Notes: generated by a model from the letters alone, not told the origin. 64,000 nucleotides of DNA from Rhabdornis inornatus (GCA_013397075.1 VWZS01001918.1:1-64000); one strand, 5' to 3'. Shown: positions 1 to 13,476, numbered from the stretch's first letter. Program-made: numbers and translations.

Positions 1-688
1 ATATTTTTTTATAAAATATATATATTTATTATTGGGAAAGACAATGTCCATAATCACTTCAATAAATATTAATGCAATGGTTGCCTATTTTTAAGAAAAA
101 CCCAACCAAACAAAAAATGCAAAAAAGCTATTTTTTTAGTTACTTAGCTTATTTTGTTGAAAATAACAACAATTTTGTTGTTGTTTTGTTATTTTGTTTG
201 AAAGTGGAGGGGTAAGGAAATGGTGGCTTATTTTACTAATCTTGGTTTAAGCTTTTCAGCACGAAATCCAAACGGACTTCTAGGGAAGGAGCTGCTGAGA
301 ACTAGCACAGACAGACATGCTTGAGTATGTGCCTGTCTTTTTCCAGACTCTGGGAAACCTATCCAATCTGCAATCATAGAGAAGAATGTTAAGCTTTCTT
401 CTGGAGAAACAGATTAGACTTTCTCCTTGAAAATACAGTAAAGCACAAAACCTGATGGCTAAAACCTCTGCACAGTGTGTGGTGGCCTGGATTCCCCAGC
501 CTCAAGCTATTGGGGCCAAGACATTCTGCCCTTTAGAGTGCACCTGAACCACCCGACTGTGATAATAGCCCTGAAACTGTTCCTACACATGGCAAAACCT
601 TGCAGGTGCACAGGGTTTAAAGAGTGAGAAAGAAGACTAGAGAGAGTGAGTTCTGTAACCTGGCACTTATTTAGGATATTTTCAAGGT
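1..688. other. Non-coding AT-rich DNA, nothing identified
   Basis: I see no exon, RNA gene or recognisable transposon here. The first 40 bases are an A/T run, and 157-200 is a T-rich stretch of TTG and TTTTG units. Short open frames do not resemble any protein I know. Confidence 0.6.
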
Positions 689-922
689 ATCATAGAATGG
701 CTTTAATTGGAAAGGACTTTAAAGATTGTCTCTACATTGCCCACCATGGTCAGGGAAGCCACCCACTAGATCTGAAGTTCTAGTTCTAGTTCTAGTTCTA
801 GTACAGGTAGGTGCAGTGAGGTTTCCCACAGCCTTTTCTTCTCCAGGCTGAACAACCCCAGCTCTCTGAGCCTGTCTTCATAGGAGAAGTGCTCCAGCTC
901 TCTGGTCAGCTTTGTGGTTCTA
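689..922 (-). mobile_element. CR1 LINE fragment, 3' end, decayed
   Basis: Read on the plus strand, this begins with the reverse complement of a CR1 3' terminus (TCATAGAATGG followed by a TTGGAAAGGACTTTAAAG-like block). It continues from about 815 into the diagnostic block CTTCTCCAGGCTGAACAACC, then CTCTCTGAGCCTGTCTTCATAGGAG, which is the CR1 ORF2 C-terminal region in antisense. CR1 is the main avian LINE; copies are 5'-truncated and inactive, as here. The middle part (about 760-815) is poorly preserved and holds a hexamer repeat, so an internal deletion or replacement is likely. The family call is firm; the subfamily and exact edges are not. Confidence 0.85.
777..802. repeat. (TTCTAG)n hexamer microsatellite inside a CR1 relic
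   Basis: Four near-perfect copies of a TTCTAG/GTTCTA hexamer lie inside the CR1 fragment, where the CR1 match breaks down. It probably arose by slippage after insertion. Confidence 0.85.
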
Positions 923-3900
923 CAGCATATTAAAATACCATTTGCCAGACCTCGATGACAGGCTAGTTTTGCATTTTATCCAATTACCAAATAATTGATG
1001 AGCAGTGCTATACTGACATTTTATAGTGCTATAGGTGCTTCCAGAGACTTACAGACAGAGAGATGTAAAAATAAGTTTCATGTAAGGGAAGCATGAACTG
1101 ACTTGTGAACAAAGTATGATTTTCGATCAAATATGAAGATCTGGAATAAATGAAAAAAACCTCCAGAAGTGACAGTTTAACAGCTGATCCCTTGAGTACA
1201 TGAACAATTCTTACACAGTAAATGTTCAATATTATATGGGAAGGGCCACTTTGATTTTATGCCTTGTTTTTAAAAATACCAAAACCCAGTTTACATATAA
1301 AAATCTAACTGAGACAGAAGACTAGTCTATTAATTAAATAACCTAGTTTTTATCTTGGTATTTGATTAATTTGAAAAAATTGCAAAAGCTCAGTTAAAAT
1401 ATAAAAATTTTCCTTGTTCTATATCAAAACATTTTAGTAACTCTGACATTCTATATTTTCTGTTGGCAAATATGCATTAATATAGATTTGATTTAGAATG
1501 AGTTTTGATAGATATAAAAATTGCCTTAGAAACATGGCCACTTTTGAGGGAGGTGTGGCAGTGTTTTGAAGGCTGGTGAAAAACATTTTTTGGTGGTTTT
1601 TTTTCTGCTGTTAACATACTAAATACATTTTAAAATTGATGATAGTTTTACAATGTTTTTGTTTCAGCATGGAAAATGAAGACGGTCAAGTTGTAAATTG
1701 CTTTTCAATTGTTCATTTACATGGGTAGCGCAATCTGAAATTACTTAAACAATTTTGGATCCTTTTGCCTCTTATAAAAACATATTTATTTTCTGAGTGA
1801 ATTTTTGGCGGGTGTGTTTTTGGGGCTTGTTTTGGTTTTTCTTAAATGCTGAGGACTGTCACTTCTCCTGGATCTTTGTTATGACCTACAGGGCATGCAG
1901 TTCCTTTGACATGAAGTTTATTTTTCTAAACCCACAGCTTGATATTCTAGCACTTAATTTCAGAATGCAGCTTAAATCACAGAAACCATAATATGTCAAA
2001 TGATCCTACACTTGCAGGGGAAAACAGTAAGTAATGAAAAAGCTATGATTGCTTTTCTGTCCCTCCAAATGACAGTTATCACCTCAGTGACCTGCTCCGG
2101 GCGGACCCATCTAAACATGACACACTAAGGGATAACGTCATCTAACAGGGTAGTTATAAAAATCAATACAAAACCCATTTCAAAGATACTCTGTGTAAGA
2201 ATCCTGGTGTAACGTTTATTTATTGAATAGGCCTGAGGAAAAAAACCAACAACTTTTCTGATAGATATGCTTTACCTCCCAAGCAAAGGAATTCTGTAGG
2301 TAAGCAATAATTGCATTTTTCAATCTATTATTTAGTCTTGCCAAAACTCAGCCTAGAATCTAATATGTGGATGATTGCTATAACTCAATTATGAAACCTA
2401 AGCAGAGCTCTAATGCATCTGTAATGCAAAAGGAGCATAACAAGACAATTGACTGTAGTTCTTTTAGTTGTGGAGTGGCCGTCTGTGTTTGTGCAGGGAT
2501 GAACAGAAACAGGGAGGGAGACTGTGATATTGTATTTTTCACTGAAGGATTAGGAATGTTCTGTACTTATCTTCACTCATGAATATCGAAGGTATGGTTA
2601 CATCATTGAAACAACTGCAGGCTCACAACTGACTGAAAATAGGTTTCTATTGTTTGCTTTCTCAAATGACAATAATACTGAAGCCTGGAGCAATTTTATG
2701 CAGTCATATCCCATATACAAGGCATGCAATTTGATTTGCTAAAAGGCCAGTTAAAAAAGTTAATATTTATCAAACTCTTTTCAAATCTGTGTGAGCTTTA
2801 TTCCTCTCAGGAAGTAAATAATAAGTATAGGATGTATCTTCAGTTCTGATTCCTTACAAAACAATGTAGTATAGCTTGATAGCTTTAAAAATTTATTTTT
2901 TTTTCTGAATATTAATGTGAAACCAAGTTTATATTTAGGAAAATATATGGTTTAACAAATATTGGGATTTTTTTATGTTGGCTTTTATTGTCAACGTATT
3001 TTTTTGTAGTATAATATAGGATCTTACTCACCTTCATACTTAACGTAATTCTGAAGATTCCACATTCATATTGAGAGGTGTTTGATCACTGAAATTGTCT
3101 CACTGAAATCATCTTACAGACTTTGAAACAGAAACGCAAGGAGAGGATTAGAGAAAAAATGTAACGATTTCTAGGGCCACTCAGAAAAGTGTAAGGAAAA
3201 TTTGGGCTTTCTGGTATACAGGGGTTGCACTTCTGAAGTCAGAGAACATTCTGCCAGCTGTCTGCACACCTAAAACATCAATAAAATTCAGGAATGAATG
3301 GTCTCTGATAGTGGAATCTGAATGGGGATGCTCAGAAGTGTTAGCTAGTTTTTTTTTTTTCTGAAACATTGATCTGCTAAAGAACTGATCTGACACTCTT
3401 TATATCCCTCCCAAAACCAAAGAGTTTTGAAACAAAAAATTCGCTTTGCTGGATCATCTCTACTTTCCATCCCTTCCTGCAGATCAACTGCCATATTGCA
3501 CACAGAACAAACCTTGGCTTCTGAAATAAAATTTACTGAAGCAGACCCTCCTGTGAAACAGAGCCAGTATTCTCTTCCTGAGTAGACTGTACCTTAATTC
3601 CACACTGTGTTTCCTCCAAAGACATGAACTAGGATAATATGAATGCCTTGGGCCTTTGTATTCAATTCAGTCTGAGAAAGTCCGAAAAAAAAATACTCTT
3701 AAAAAACAGTATCCCATCCAAAGTATATCCAAGTACAGAAGAAAAGATCTGCAACAGTCTGCATATATGCCATATGAGTGGCATGCAGAAAGATACGATT
3801 GATTCTTTCAAGTGCACTTTATAATTGGCACAACAGCCTCTTTAAAATCTAATGAAAGAAAAAAGAAAAAATTAGTACTGTTTTACTGTTCTGCTGGTAC

Positions 3901-6900
3901 ATATTCAAGTTATGTCATGGAAAAAAAAGAGCCCTGATGAAATTGGCAAGGTAAATCTAATACTGGGACATGTGAATATGCATCTCATTAACAGGTGCTA
4001 ATGCGGGGTAGGAGAACACTTTTTTTTGAGAACAGGGTTAACATCTGACTTTTCTTTAAAAAAATTAAAATTGGGAGAAAATCCATTGTCAATTGTCGTT
4101 GACTAGGAAACAGCAGCTAGCAGTGCCTTTTGGCTTATGGCTGCTTTGTGGAGCTCTGTTGCTTATGTTGCTCAGATACAGATGTTGATACACATTTTCT
4201 GTTCTTCAGAAATAGTGATTGCTTGCTTTCATCTTCAAGTCCCTTGTTCAAAGCAGTATATAACTGCCAGAAAAAACTTGAACATAAGTCAGGGTGGGGG
4301 AAGGCCTCAGGACACTGACACTGTATGTGGAAGTGATTTTTTTAGCTTGCTTGACATTGTCATGGTTGCTGTCCTAAAGGTGGACACCTGGAAACATCAT
4401 AGGATGGGACATTTATGGGACTATTGCTTTCCTTTATTATAGTTAAATATCCCCACTGGAAAAGGGATGACACATCTGGTGTTAAAGATGCATTTAATTA
4501 GTGCACAAAGTTTCTCTTCAAGAAATTAAAACTAGAATTTTGGTTTCAGAAAGTCTTCATATTAACAAAACTCTTATGAATAAAGGACTATGGCAGTGTG
4601 CTTGCTGAAATGTCTTAAACCACAAATATCCAGCTGGAAATGATGTTTGGAAAAGCTGTTTACAGGCTGTACCAAATTACGAGGTCAAGAGAGAAGTCAT
4701 TATTGTGAAAGCCCAGTTAATGAAAAATCGATCACAGACCCTTCTAAAGGTGTCTCAAAATCCCTTGAAGGAGCAGGGGTCTACAGCTGTAAATCAGCCC
4801 AGTCAGTAAAAGACCCCGACCCTGTGTGTCTGGTTGTCCAGAGAGGACTAACAAAAAACTTTAGCAGCTGTTTTTCTGATGTGCCAGTGTGTCCTTTGAG
4901 AAGAGTAAATGAATAAGCTGGGGCAGTATAAGATGCTGCTTAAGCCAAGGAAAGTTGCTTTAGAGAAACTCCTCTGCACTGCTGTGAAAGAAGATGCTTG
5001 TCATGTGGGAACCTAGCTTAAGCAACTTATGTTCCTCTGTCACTATGGCTGTAAACTAAAGTCCTGACTAAAATTCCAAGATATGCACTCATGACTGGAG
5101 GCACAGGCTGCTTCACAGATCCACACTCATCCTTCAGGTTAACTCACCAGAATTAAAGTAGTCTAATAATCTTGACTTTGAGGGGATCTTTTCTAGTGAA
5201 GTGACACTTCAGGTTTGGGGAAGAACAGAGATTCGCAGGAATCAACTTGCGAATTAATTTATGACATTTAATGTTCTTGTAGAACCTCAGTAATGTCAGA
5301 GGGAAGGCACGATAGAGTAAGATTTTGAAAACTAGAGTCCTCTTTATTTATGAAGATGGCTTCATTTGTTTCCACAAAGCTCTTGAGGGAAACATCTGGG
5401 AGAAAAACTGAACTCTAAAAAGCATTGACTTTTCCAGAGAACAAATTTCATCAACACTTTACCGAAGAGACTCTCCATTTCTCCAGGTATGCAGTCACAT
5501 GCGACAACTGTGACGTTGCTGTTGAATATAAGAGTTTAAGGGGAACAATTGCAATTGCACAACTGAAAACAAATCAGGACAGTTACCAACTCAGAAAGCA
5601 GCATGTCCAAGAGATCAAATTGCAGCAATATTAAAACTCCCTTTCTGTCCTTACTAGAATTGAGCTGAACCTTGCATCCTTGGATGTCATTCTATGATGT
5701 AGTCTCATTATTGAGTTGTTTTCTTATTCTGGCATTATATTGTTGCTTTGATCAGTGTGAGGGAGATGCAATATTTGCTGGAGCTCTCACGTTTTTTCAA
5801 TAAGCTCTTTGATTTCTGTAGATTAGTATTACAGTGTTTGTATCATGAGCTACATTGCAGAAAACAAAGAGAATATAAAAAATTTGAGAAGGCATTCCTA
5901 GTTTTCATTTTTTTGTAAAGATGGTCTGTACTAAATTCTTCCTCCCAAGCCAAGCACTTTGTTCTTTGTCCTCTCTCTTCCTCCACAATTTTTCTTTCGT
6001 CTCAGTTGCTGTGAACCTTCTCATGTCCATGCACACATACATTCTGTCTCTCAAGAAAGCATGATGTGGCTTTTAAAGATCTAGTTAACTCCTTTGCATC
6101 AGTGCTAAATATCCAACCATATCATACGTATCATACCATATCGTACATCCATCATATCTTGAAAAGTGCTGAAGATAGTTAAAACTCATTTTAAATTAAG
6201 AACCACATTATTTCACAGGACTGGGCTACTTTGTGTGACAACAGTGAAGCCATTGTAATTTCCTGGGAAATATGCCAATACATTGGCAAAACATGTCGTA
6301 TTAAAAAAAGTGGAGACGTAACCACAGAATTTATGGAAAGTCCAGGATGTCCCTAACCAGAAGTAGCCAATCAACCAGTAAAACTAAAACTAGTTGTGTT
6401 GAGACAAGTGAAGGTAGTCTTTATCTCAGCGTATCAATAGAGGAACACGCTGAGATTTTTCCAGTATGATAACGAGCATCTGGATCATATTTGTAAACCA
6501 GTTAGAGACTCATTTATATTTCAACTGTGTATTTGCCTTTTTGCACTTATTAGTTGTAAAGGAGGTGATATTCTACATATAAGGTGTATAGCCTCATTAT
6601 ATTAATGACAAAGTATTTTCCCTCTGTAGTTTTAGCTGCTGTTTAATGCCAGCATGGACCTTTGCATTTTTGAAAGGTGAAATTTGGTCCAGATCAGCCA
6701 TGACCAGGCAGGGCAGGAGGGGTGAGAGGGCTGTGCAGTTGAATTACAGGTCAGTGTCATGTGAACTGAAGCATGCAAATTGTATGAGGCCACGTTAATC
6801 ATGAGGAAGAGATTCAACTCCCTTTGTTTTCTCTCCTTACCCAATAAATTCATGCTTGAAAAATGTCAGCCAGATTTTTTAGCTCCATAGGCACTCGTGA

Positions 6901-7952
6901 ATTTTTGATATAATCAGAGATACATGCAAAATATTGCAGTCTTGTGCGTATTACCAAAGTAGCTGTGCTTGGGTAACAGAGTGCCTTCATGTTACACACC
7001 AGGATTTCAGAGTAGCCTTTTCAGAAATTAGGATCAACCAAGTCAGATCAGGTCATAATGTTAAGTATACAGTATCTTGAGGGAAACTCAATCAAACCCA
7101 ACCAAACTTTTTATAAGGCATCACAAATCACCCTGTATTAGCATCACATGGATTATTTATGAAAATGCTGTTGCTTGTCTGACAACCTAGGTGACATTAC
7201 CTCTGGAGGATGAGCATCACCATAGCAAAACAGACATGTCACCATTAGACATTAGTCTACTGTAACTAATTTATAAGGCTGTCCTGTAATTTGTTTTGAT
7301 CAGGCAGCCTGAATATAGTTGAAGGGGATGAAAGGGAAGAGGGAGTGCAGGCAGGGAGAAGAGAGAAAAAAATCCAATATTATTATTAACTAGAGGATTC
7401 AAAACTGTAAAAAATAAAGCAAGAAAATGTGTAGCAATTTTTTCATCTCTGTAACTTCCGCCTTTACACCCAGACATAGATCGGAACCTCTAATAGAAGT
7501 TTTCTCTCTTGGTTGTGGAATTTTTTCGAAAAATTTTTCTAACTATGTTTCCTATACTTTAAATTTGTTCAAGATGCTATATGATAACCACCTCCCTGCT
7601 TGTAGTTTTTCTTCTTTTTTTAAACACAGTACGGATATAGTCCAAAAGTGACTTTGTGGAAATGTCACCAGAGTTAATCATGTTATAGTGAATGTCATAT
7701 CAAGTTTGCCTGTCAGGAAGAAAAAGGGAATGTTTCAAACTAAGCCTTACAAGCCAAAGCAAACACGTAAACATGCTTCTGACTTAGCAAATTTTTCAGT
7801 GGAATTTTGCAATTTAAGTCGTATTTTTTTCTAAGGCTAGCTGATAAATAACATTAAATAAGAAAGAAAGAATAAGATATGCATGAATATGAAATAGTGA
7901 ACATTTCTTCAACTGTAGTTGATAACTGCTAAAAAGAGATGAGAAGGTGCCA
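923..7952. other. Non-coding DNA, no gene seen
   Basis: Seven kilobases without an exon I can support. Open frames reach about 100 codons (for example 4137-4442) but have no recognisable domain, overlap each other in competing frames and lie in ordinary AT-rich sequence. Minor points: a small CpG-containing patch at about 2094-2140 (CCGGGCGG, then AACGTCAT), T-rich runs near 2890-3005, and an imperfect ATATCATAC-type repeat at about 6118-6160. I saw no clear transposon, but very old ones would be missed by eye. Confidence 0.5.
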
Positions 7953-8018
7953 TAATTACGTAATAACAGCTCTGTAATTTCATAATAACATCTCTATAAC
8001 TACGTAATAACATTTCTG
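7953..8018. repeat. 22-bp tandem repeat, three copies, with TTACGTAA-type sites
   Basis: Three consecutive 22-base units (7953-7974, 7975-7996, 7997-8018) share the pattern TAAYTACGTAATAACANCTCTR, with only a few differences each. Unit 1 contains the perfect palindrome ATTACGTAAT, which matches the D-box type sequence bound by PAR-bZIP factors and NFIL3. Unit 3 keeps TACGTAAT; unit 2 has lost the CpG (CATAAT). The repetition is seen directly; protein binding is inference. Confidence 0.85.
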
Positions 8019-8420
8019 ACCATAAATGACCTTGAGAGAATTTGTTGTCATAGACCCTGCTTGTGCCTGTGTTTGGGTACAAAGCGTTCTTTTGAGCTGA
8101 AGTTTGCAAGGCTGTGGCTTCAACTTATAACTCAGTTTTGAAGGACCATATTTTCCCTAGGAAAATGAAGATTGCTGTTCTAGAAGGTAAGGTATTCTGT
8201 TCAGAGTCAGGGCAATGAAGGAGGATATCAATCATTGAGGGAAATTACCAGCACTTAAAGGCCTCAGAAAAGGGGTTTAAAGATTTCTAAAGTGTTCCAA
8301 AGAAAATTATTTTGCAGTCTGAGAAGATCAGTTGACAAAGAAACTGACAATTTTGGAATCGGGAGAAATCTATTTGGCTGTAGTAAAAGAAACCAAAGGG
8401 TTCAATCTTCTTTTCTGTTC

Positions 8421-8422
<2 letters not shown>
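8019..8422. other. Non-coding DNA, nothing identified
   Basis: No gene or repeat recognised between the 22-bp repeat and the poly(T) tract. The end of this stretch (8403-8420) is pyrimidine-rich and leads into the poly(T). Confidence 0.5.

Positions 8423-8451
<29 letters not shown>
8423..8451. repeat. Poly(T) tract, 29 bases
   Basis: An uninterrupted run of 29 T, followed by CAGGCAAC. A 10-base direct repeat, CTTCTTTTCT, occurs on both sides (8407-8416 and 8473-8482). Read on the minus strand this is an A29 run preceded by AGTAAA about 20 bases upstream, so a very short poly(A)-primed retroposition is possible. CR1 does not use poly(A), so simple slippage is at least as likely. Confidence 0.9.
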
Positions 8452-8482
8452 CAGGCAACATCCACAACTTTACTTCTTTTCT

Positions 8483-10502
8483 TCAGTTTTCTTTCAGAAT
8501 GTCACAGCTGCAGAGTAACCAGTATTATATCACTATTAATTCAAGTAGTAGCAAGTAGAGAGTTAACAGTAAAAATACATGAGCTTTGCTTTGTATTTGG
8601 AAGCAAGCGTGGTTAGGAATAATAGATGGAAGAAAGGTATTGCTCATTTGGTAGATTTATTCCTCTTCTTGTGAGCAGACATATCAACTTTGTTAATGTT
8701 TTTGCTGCAAAAAATGCCATCAAAATTTTCCCCTCTTCTTCCCCAAAGTTTACCAGACATTTTGTAAACCTAGATGAAAAACTGCTTCTGTCAGGATGTC
8801 TAATCCAAATAGAAAAATGAATAATAATTAAAAAAATGTGGGAAAGATGGGGGGATAGACAAAGTACCAAGAACAAGGCCTGCTTATGCTAATTAGATTT
8901 ACTTTTCCACTTGTATTTTGGCTACTCTGATAAACTCAGGAGGAAAACAAGAATACATGGGCATAATTTGTCTGGTGGCAATGTGAGCTTTTGCACTATA
9001 ATCATGTGATAATGATTTCTTTTCCTATCTTTACCTTCTAATGTCTAAGTTTCATTCCATGGTTTCTGGCTCCAAAAAACACGTCTGGCTGTGTCTCAGA
9101 TCTTTCAAATTTTGGTAGGCACATCTGAGGGCAAAAGAAAGGGGCTGAAGAAGGGAAAGGATGCATCAGCCTTTTCAGCAGTTATAAAATGCATTCCTTT
9201 TATTTAAATAGTATTACAAAATGTCACCAACTACTAGGAAAGCATGTGTTTCCATCAGAATAACTTAGTACAATCTTATTTGCTTGATCCAGTTTTTCTC
9301 ATAGTTTTTTTATTTATTTTGGTAGGTCCAGGTTTTTAAGTCCCAGGTGCAATATTTTTCAGACTTCCAAGGGAACACTTGGCATCACTGGGAATGATGC
9401 AGTGCATTCTCCTATTTTTCCCTCTGATTACAAGGTATTCAAATAACATAGCAGCATGGTATGTGTTCTTCTTGTCCTTTCAACTCCTTAAATTCTGGTC
9501 TATTTGCAACACAGTTTTTACTATATATTGGTCAAGTTCTTAAAAAACTCCAAATCCCAAAACCTAGAAATATGTATAACTCCTCTATTAAATTCGTTAA
9601 ATTCAATGATAATAACTAATTAATTAATATTGCCATTGAGTCTTGTATGGGCAGCCCTTTTGGAATATCCACTATGAAAAAATGAAAAAATCAAGACAGC
9701 TTTTCATAGCCCAAATAATTACAAAATTCAGCAGGCTTTTCTGTACATTACACACGAAGTTACATTGCTCTCAGCTAGTTATTGCCTGTAGTGATTCTAA
9801 AATCCAACTCTAACGTGCTATTCAAGCAATCCAATGTTCAGGTATTTTGAAATATATCAAGTTAGGACATAAGCCTGGTGAATATATTTACTCTTTAAAG
9901 AATATTATTGTGTGGCAGCACTAATCTAAAGTGACCTTTACATTGCACAGAATGCAAATAGGAGCAGCAAAAATATACCCCATGTACACATATTTCTGTT
10001 TTTGTAGATTTCATGCTTTTCCTCATACACTAAATTTTTGTGTTACAACTGGTAAAATTTCAACATAAACAAAAAAAATTCTTCAGCAGAACATTTATTT
10101 ACTTTTATGGAAATGCACCTTTTATGCAAGCTTTCTCATGCAGAATTCTAATTCTGAGCATTGTTTTCCAGCATTCATACATAATAGCATATATAAATAC
10201 ACATGCATACAATATTCTTTTTAATCTTGTACACAAAACTTCAGAAAAGTAAAAATATGTCTACACTATACACAGTAAAAGTAAAGCACAGTAAATTCAC
10301 CTTCACAAAACTCCACAATCTTGCTGTGAGGTTGATTTCAGCCAATAGCTGAAACAGTTTGCTTAAAATCAGGCTGGACATTGCAGCAGCTTGAAGTACA
10401 CATATAATGCTAGAAACCTACTAATACTTTTACAGTTTATTATTTTTCTTTCCCTAATAGCAAGATGCACTATTGTCTTTTGTGCCAATTTTTACAGCAA
10501 AT

Positions 10503-10509
<7 letters not shown>
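8483..10509. other. Non-coding AT-rich DNA, nothing identified
   Basis: No exon, RNA gene or transposon recognised. Short overlapping frames at 8613-8876 on both strands have no known protein features. Confidence 0.5.

Positions 10510-10549
<40 letters not shown>
10510..10549. repeat. Poly(A) tract, 40 bases
   Basis: Forty consecutive A, then CC, then ten more A (10552-10561). ATTAAA sits at 10501-10506, only about four bases before the run, which is too close for a normal cleavage signal. The sequence to the left shows no gene I recognise, so I call it a homopolymer tract and not a retrocopy tail. Confidence 0.95.
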
Positions 10550-10551
<2 letters not shown>

Positions 10552-10561
10552 AAAAAAAAAA

Positions 10562-12680
10562 CTGCTTTTGCTATAAAAGTTGGTTTCATTGTATTAAAGT
10601 CTGTAGTAAAATTTCTAGTTTATTCAACAATTGGATTGTAGGACAAGGGTCCTGGGGGTCACAGCAAGATTGAAGAATGCAAATATATTCAGAAAAGCTT
10701 TTTAATTAGTTTTGATAAAACCATTTGCAGCATGCTGCAATTATCTTTTTGAGAAATACATTATCAGGCTCCTGTTAATGAAAGAACTTTTGAACATGAG
10801 GTATAATGTGAAAAGTACTATAAACGTTTAGTAGCAGAAGAACATGAAAACTTTGCTTTTTTATGGTACTAGTTTAATAGAAGACTCAGACTGGTTCCTT
10901 CCACAAATAGGTGCTACTATGTTTGTCTTTAATTAGAGGCCCTTTCCTAAAATTCCCAAAATAACATTTCTTGCAAAAAGATGTGTTATCAAAATGATTT
11001 CATTAATAAACCATTTACAAGTATCAGCCCAAGGAGAATTTGTGTCTAATAAAAATGCTTGTGGAGGGTTTTTTGTTTTATTTTACTTATGATAAGCCAG
11101 TACATTTGGAAGATGAATAACAACATTAATACAGATGCTGGGTTATTTGAAAGCTAAGCTTTTTGTGCTGTTCATTATCAGACCTGACTAAATCTTTCAG
11201 AACATGAGATTCTTGTTTATTTTTCTCTATTTCAATTAGCAGCACAGTGAGATGCAGACTATCTCCTCTTACAGAAGACAGAGGTTTTTGACAAGGAAAT
11301 TGCAAATACTGTTTGGTTTGGACATGTGTGCCACAAGGCATCCGAGATTTGACATTCAGCTTAATGGAGAAATTCTGAAAACAATTTGTTTTTGCCCCAT
11401 TAGAGGAACATGAGCAGTTCCTGTGTCCTGGGAGCAGACATCTCCATTGATGGAAGCTTACCACTCATTGTTTCTTACTCATTGTTGCTTCGAGGACCTC
11501 AGAGGGAATAATCTGGGCTGCACTGTTCCTCTGCACCTTCCCCTCTAAGCCTCAGTTACTGTGAAAAGGATACCCAGGCCAAGAAATCATAAAGCACATA
11601 AATATTCTTTGCAAGAAAAGTTTGTATTGGTAAAAGTGCTGCCATGATTCAATTGCAATCACAAAATGGAGCAATTGCTTAATCACTGTCTGGGCAAATT
11701 CATAAAAAAAAAAAAACAAAACACACCTTTACATTTTGAGCATCTCTCCTTTCATGCCCTCTTTTGTTCACAGTGTCTGAGAAAGCATAGAAACTTGCAG
11801 TACAGAATCTATGACTTTCCAGGGAGGTAAAATATAGTTCTAAAATTGCATATGCCCCGATTTCTTCAGCTGAGAAATTTATAAAAATATTTCCTGAACC
11901 CAAAAGTGTGTTGTTAGATAATATCTAATAAAACAATGGTAGGAAGTATTTTTTTAATGAAGTGTTTGAGAAAAATGGTAACAAAATATTATTATTTATT
12001 AATCAAATAACCAATTATTTATTCATCAAAGGAAAAGAACACAGAGCTCCTGTTACCTACATCATGTCTTAATTCTCTGTTTCATATCCTGGTATTTGTA
12101 ATTAGGAAAATGAATATTACTGGTTTGTCTAGGAGATGAAAATGTGCCTCTTTGCAAAAAATGCAACATAATTATAATATTTACCACAGAAATTATGCAG
12201 GATGAAAACTTGAATTCGGTGCAAACTATCACATATCTCATATTGATGAAAATATGCAAAAGAATATATAAAATTACTTTCAAAATAAACTTTAGTTTTT
12301 GTTAACAGTAATGCATTTATATCCCACTTCTATTTGAAATAGATTTTGTGGTGTTAAAAAACCATTTCAGCTCAGAGTGCAATTTTCCTCTTAGTGGTGA
12401 CATTAAATTTCGTAGATTGTTTGTATTTGTTTTATTTGGCTGTCTCTTTTCATAAAATTTGGAGGAATTTAACCTTTGAGGCCCTAATATATGATCTACA
12501 TTTGACTGAAACTGGTAAGTTGGTTCAAAAGTTATTGTAAGGGTAGGGACAATGGTTTGCCAGATGTACAAAACAAAAAGGCAGTCATACAGGCTCATTT
12601 TCTAAGAAATACAATGAAAAATAATGGCTGCTTATTGAGCTAAATTTTTGATTTGTGTCATATCTAGTCTTTCTGGTTCC
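10562..12680. other. Non-coding DNA, nothing identified
   Basis: No gene or clear transposon. An open frame of 112 codons on the minus strand (11126-11464) lacks any recognisable domain, and the region has no convincing splice context. Confidence 0.5.
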
Positions 12681-12715
12681 TTTTTTTTTTAATTTTTTTT
12701 TTAATTTTTTTTTTT
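12681..12715. repeat. T-rich tract with period-12 AA interruptions
   Basis: Three T runs of 10, 10 and 11 bases are separated by AA, giving a regular 12-base period. This is low-complexity DNA. Confidence 0.9.
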
Positions 12716-13476
12716 AGATACCAGACATACATTTTCAGTTTGTTTGACATAAAATAAAAAATTAATATTATACTATTTAGCATTATCTTGTGAGCTTTTC
12801 CTGTTTAGGATGTTACCGTAAACGGAGCTGTGAAACAACTTCAACACAGAAAATGTTGAGGACAACACATCACCTGCTTGATTATTTTTCTTCATCCATC
12901 ACTTGCATATCCCAGACCAGTAATAACACTGTTGTGATGGTCACACTAAGCTTTCTTCAGTGAAACAAGTAATTTCTTATACTTCACCTGAAATAAATAT
13001 GAATCCTGAAGAATAATTTTCCCAGTGAATCTGAAATGGCCATTTGATTTAGACCAAATATGTTTAGAAACACATGGACCCAAGATACGTAGGGTTGAGA
13101 GGGACCAATTATGACCTCAAACTCACTTAGGTCACCAGATTTGTCCAGTACAGTAAAAAGCAGTCATGCAATTAGATATCTCATTCTGAAGAGTTTCCAG
13201 AAATTGTCCTTTCTATACGTGACATGGGTGAGTAGTGCACTCTGCTTTCTTTACCTTCTTCCCAGATAAGTTCTAGTTCTTAAGAAATGGGTGGATGCCA
13301 CACTTTCTTCTCCTTGTCCTTTATTAAAACCATTAATGGTTAGCAGAAAAAAAAACTCTCCAACAGCAAGGTAAGCCAACAAATATATTCCCATTTTCCT
13401 TTGTACTCATTGAGCAAGGTGATCCTATACACATAATAGGCAGTCTGTTTCCTCCTTTTAACCAGATGACGATAGC
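12716..13476. other. Non-coding DNA; possible trace of CR1 near 13090
   Basis: No gene. The words GGGTTGAGAGGGACCA at 13092-13107 look faintly like the 3' end of an antisense CR1, but the similarity stops after about 20 bases, so no element is called. Confidence 0.4.

Noticed and set aside
5670..5705. ATTCTATGATG word like a CR1 octamer terminus
   Set aside because: The preceding sequence has no CR1 3' UTR words, so this is a chance match.
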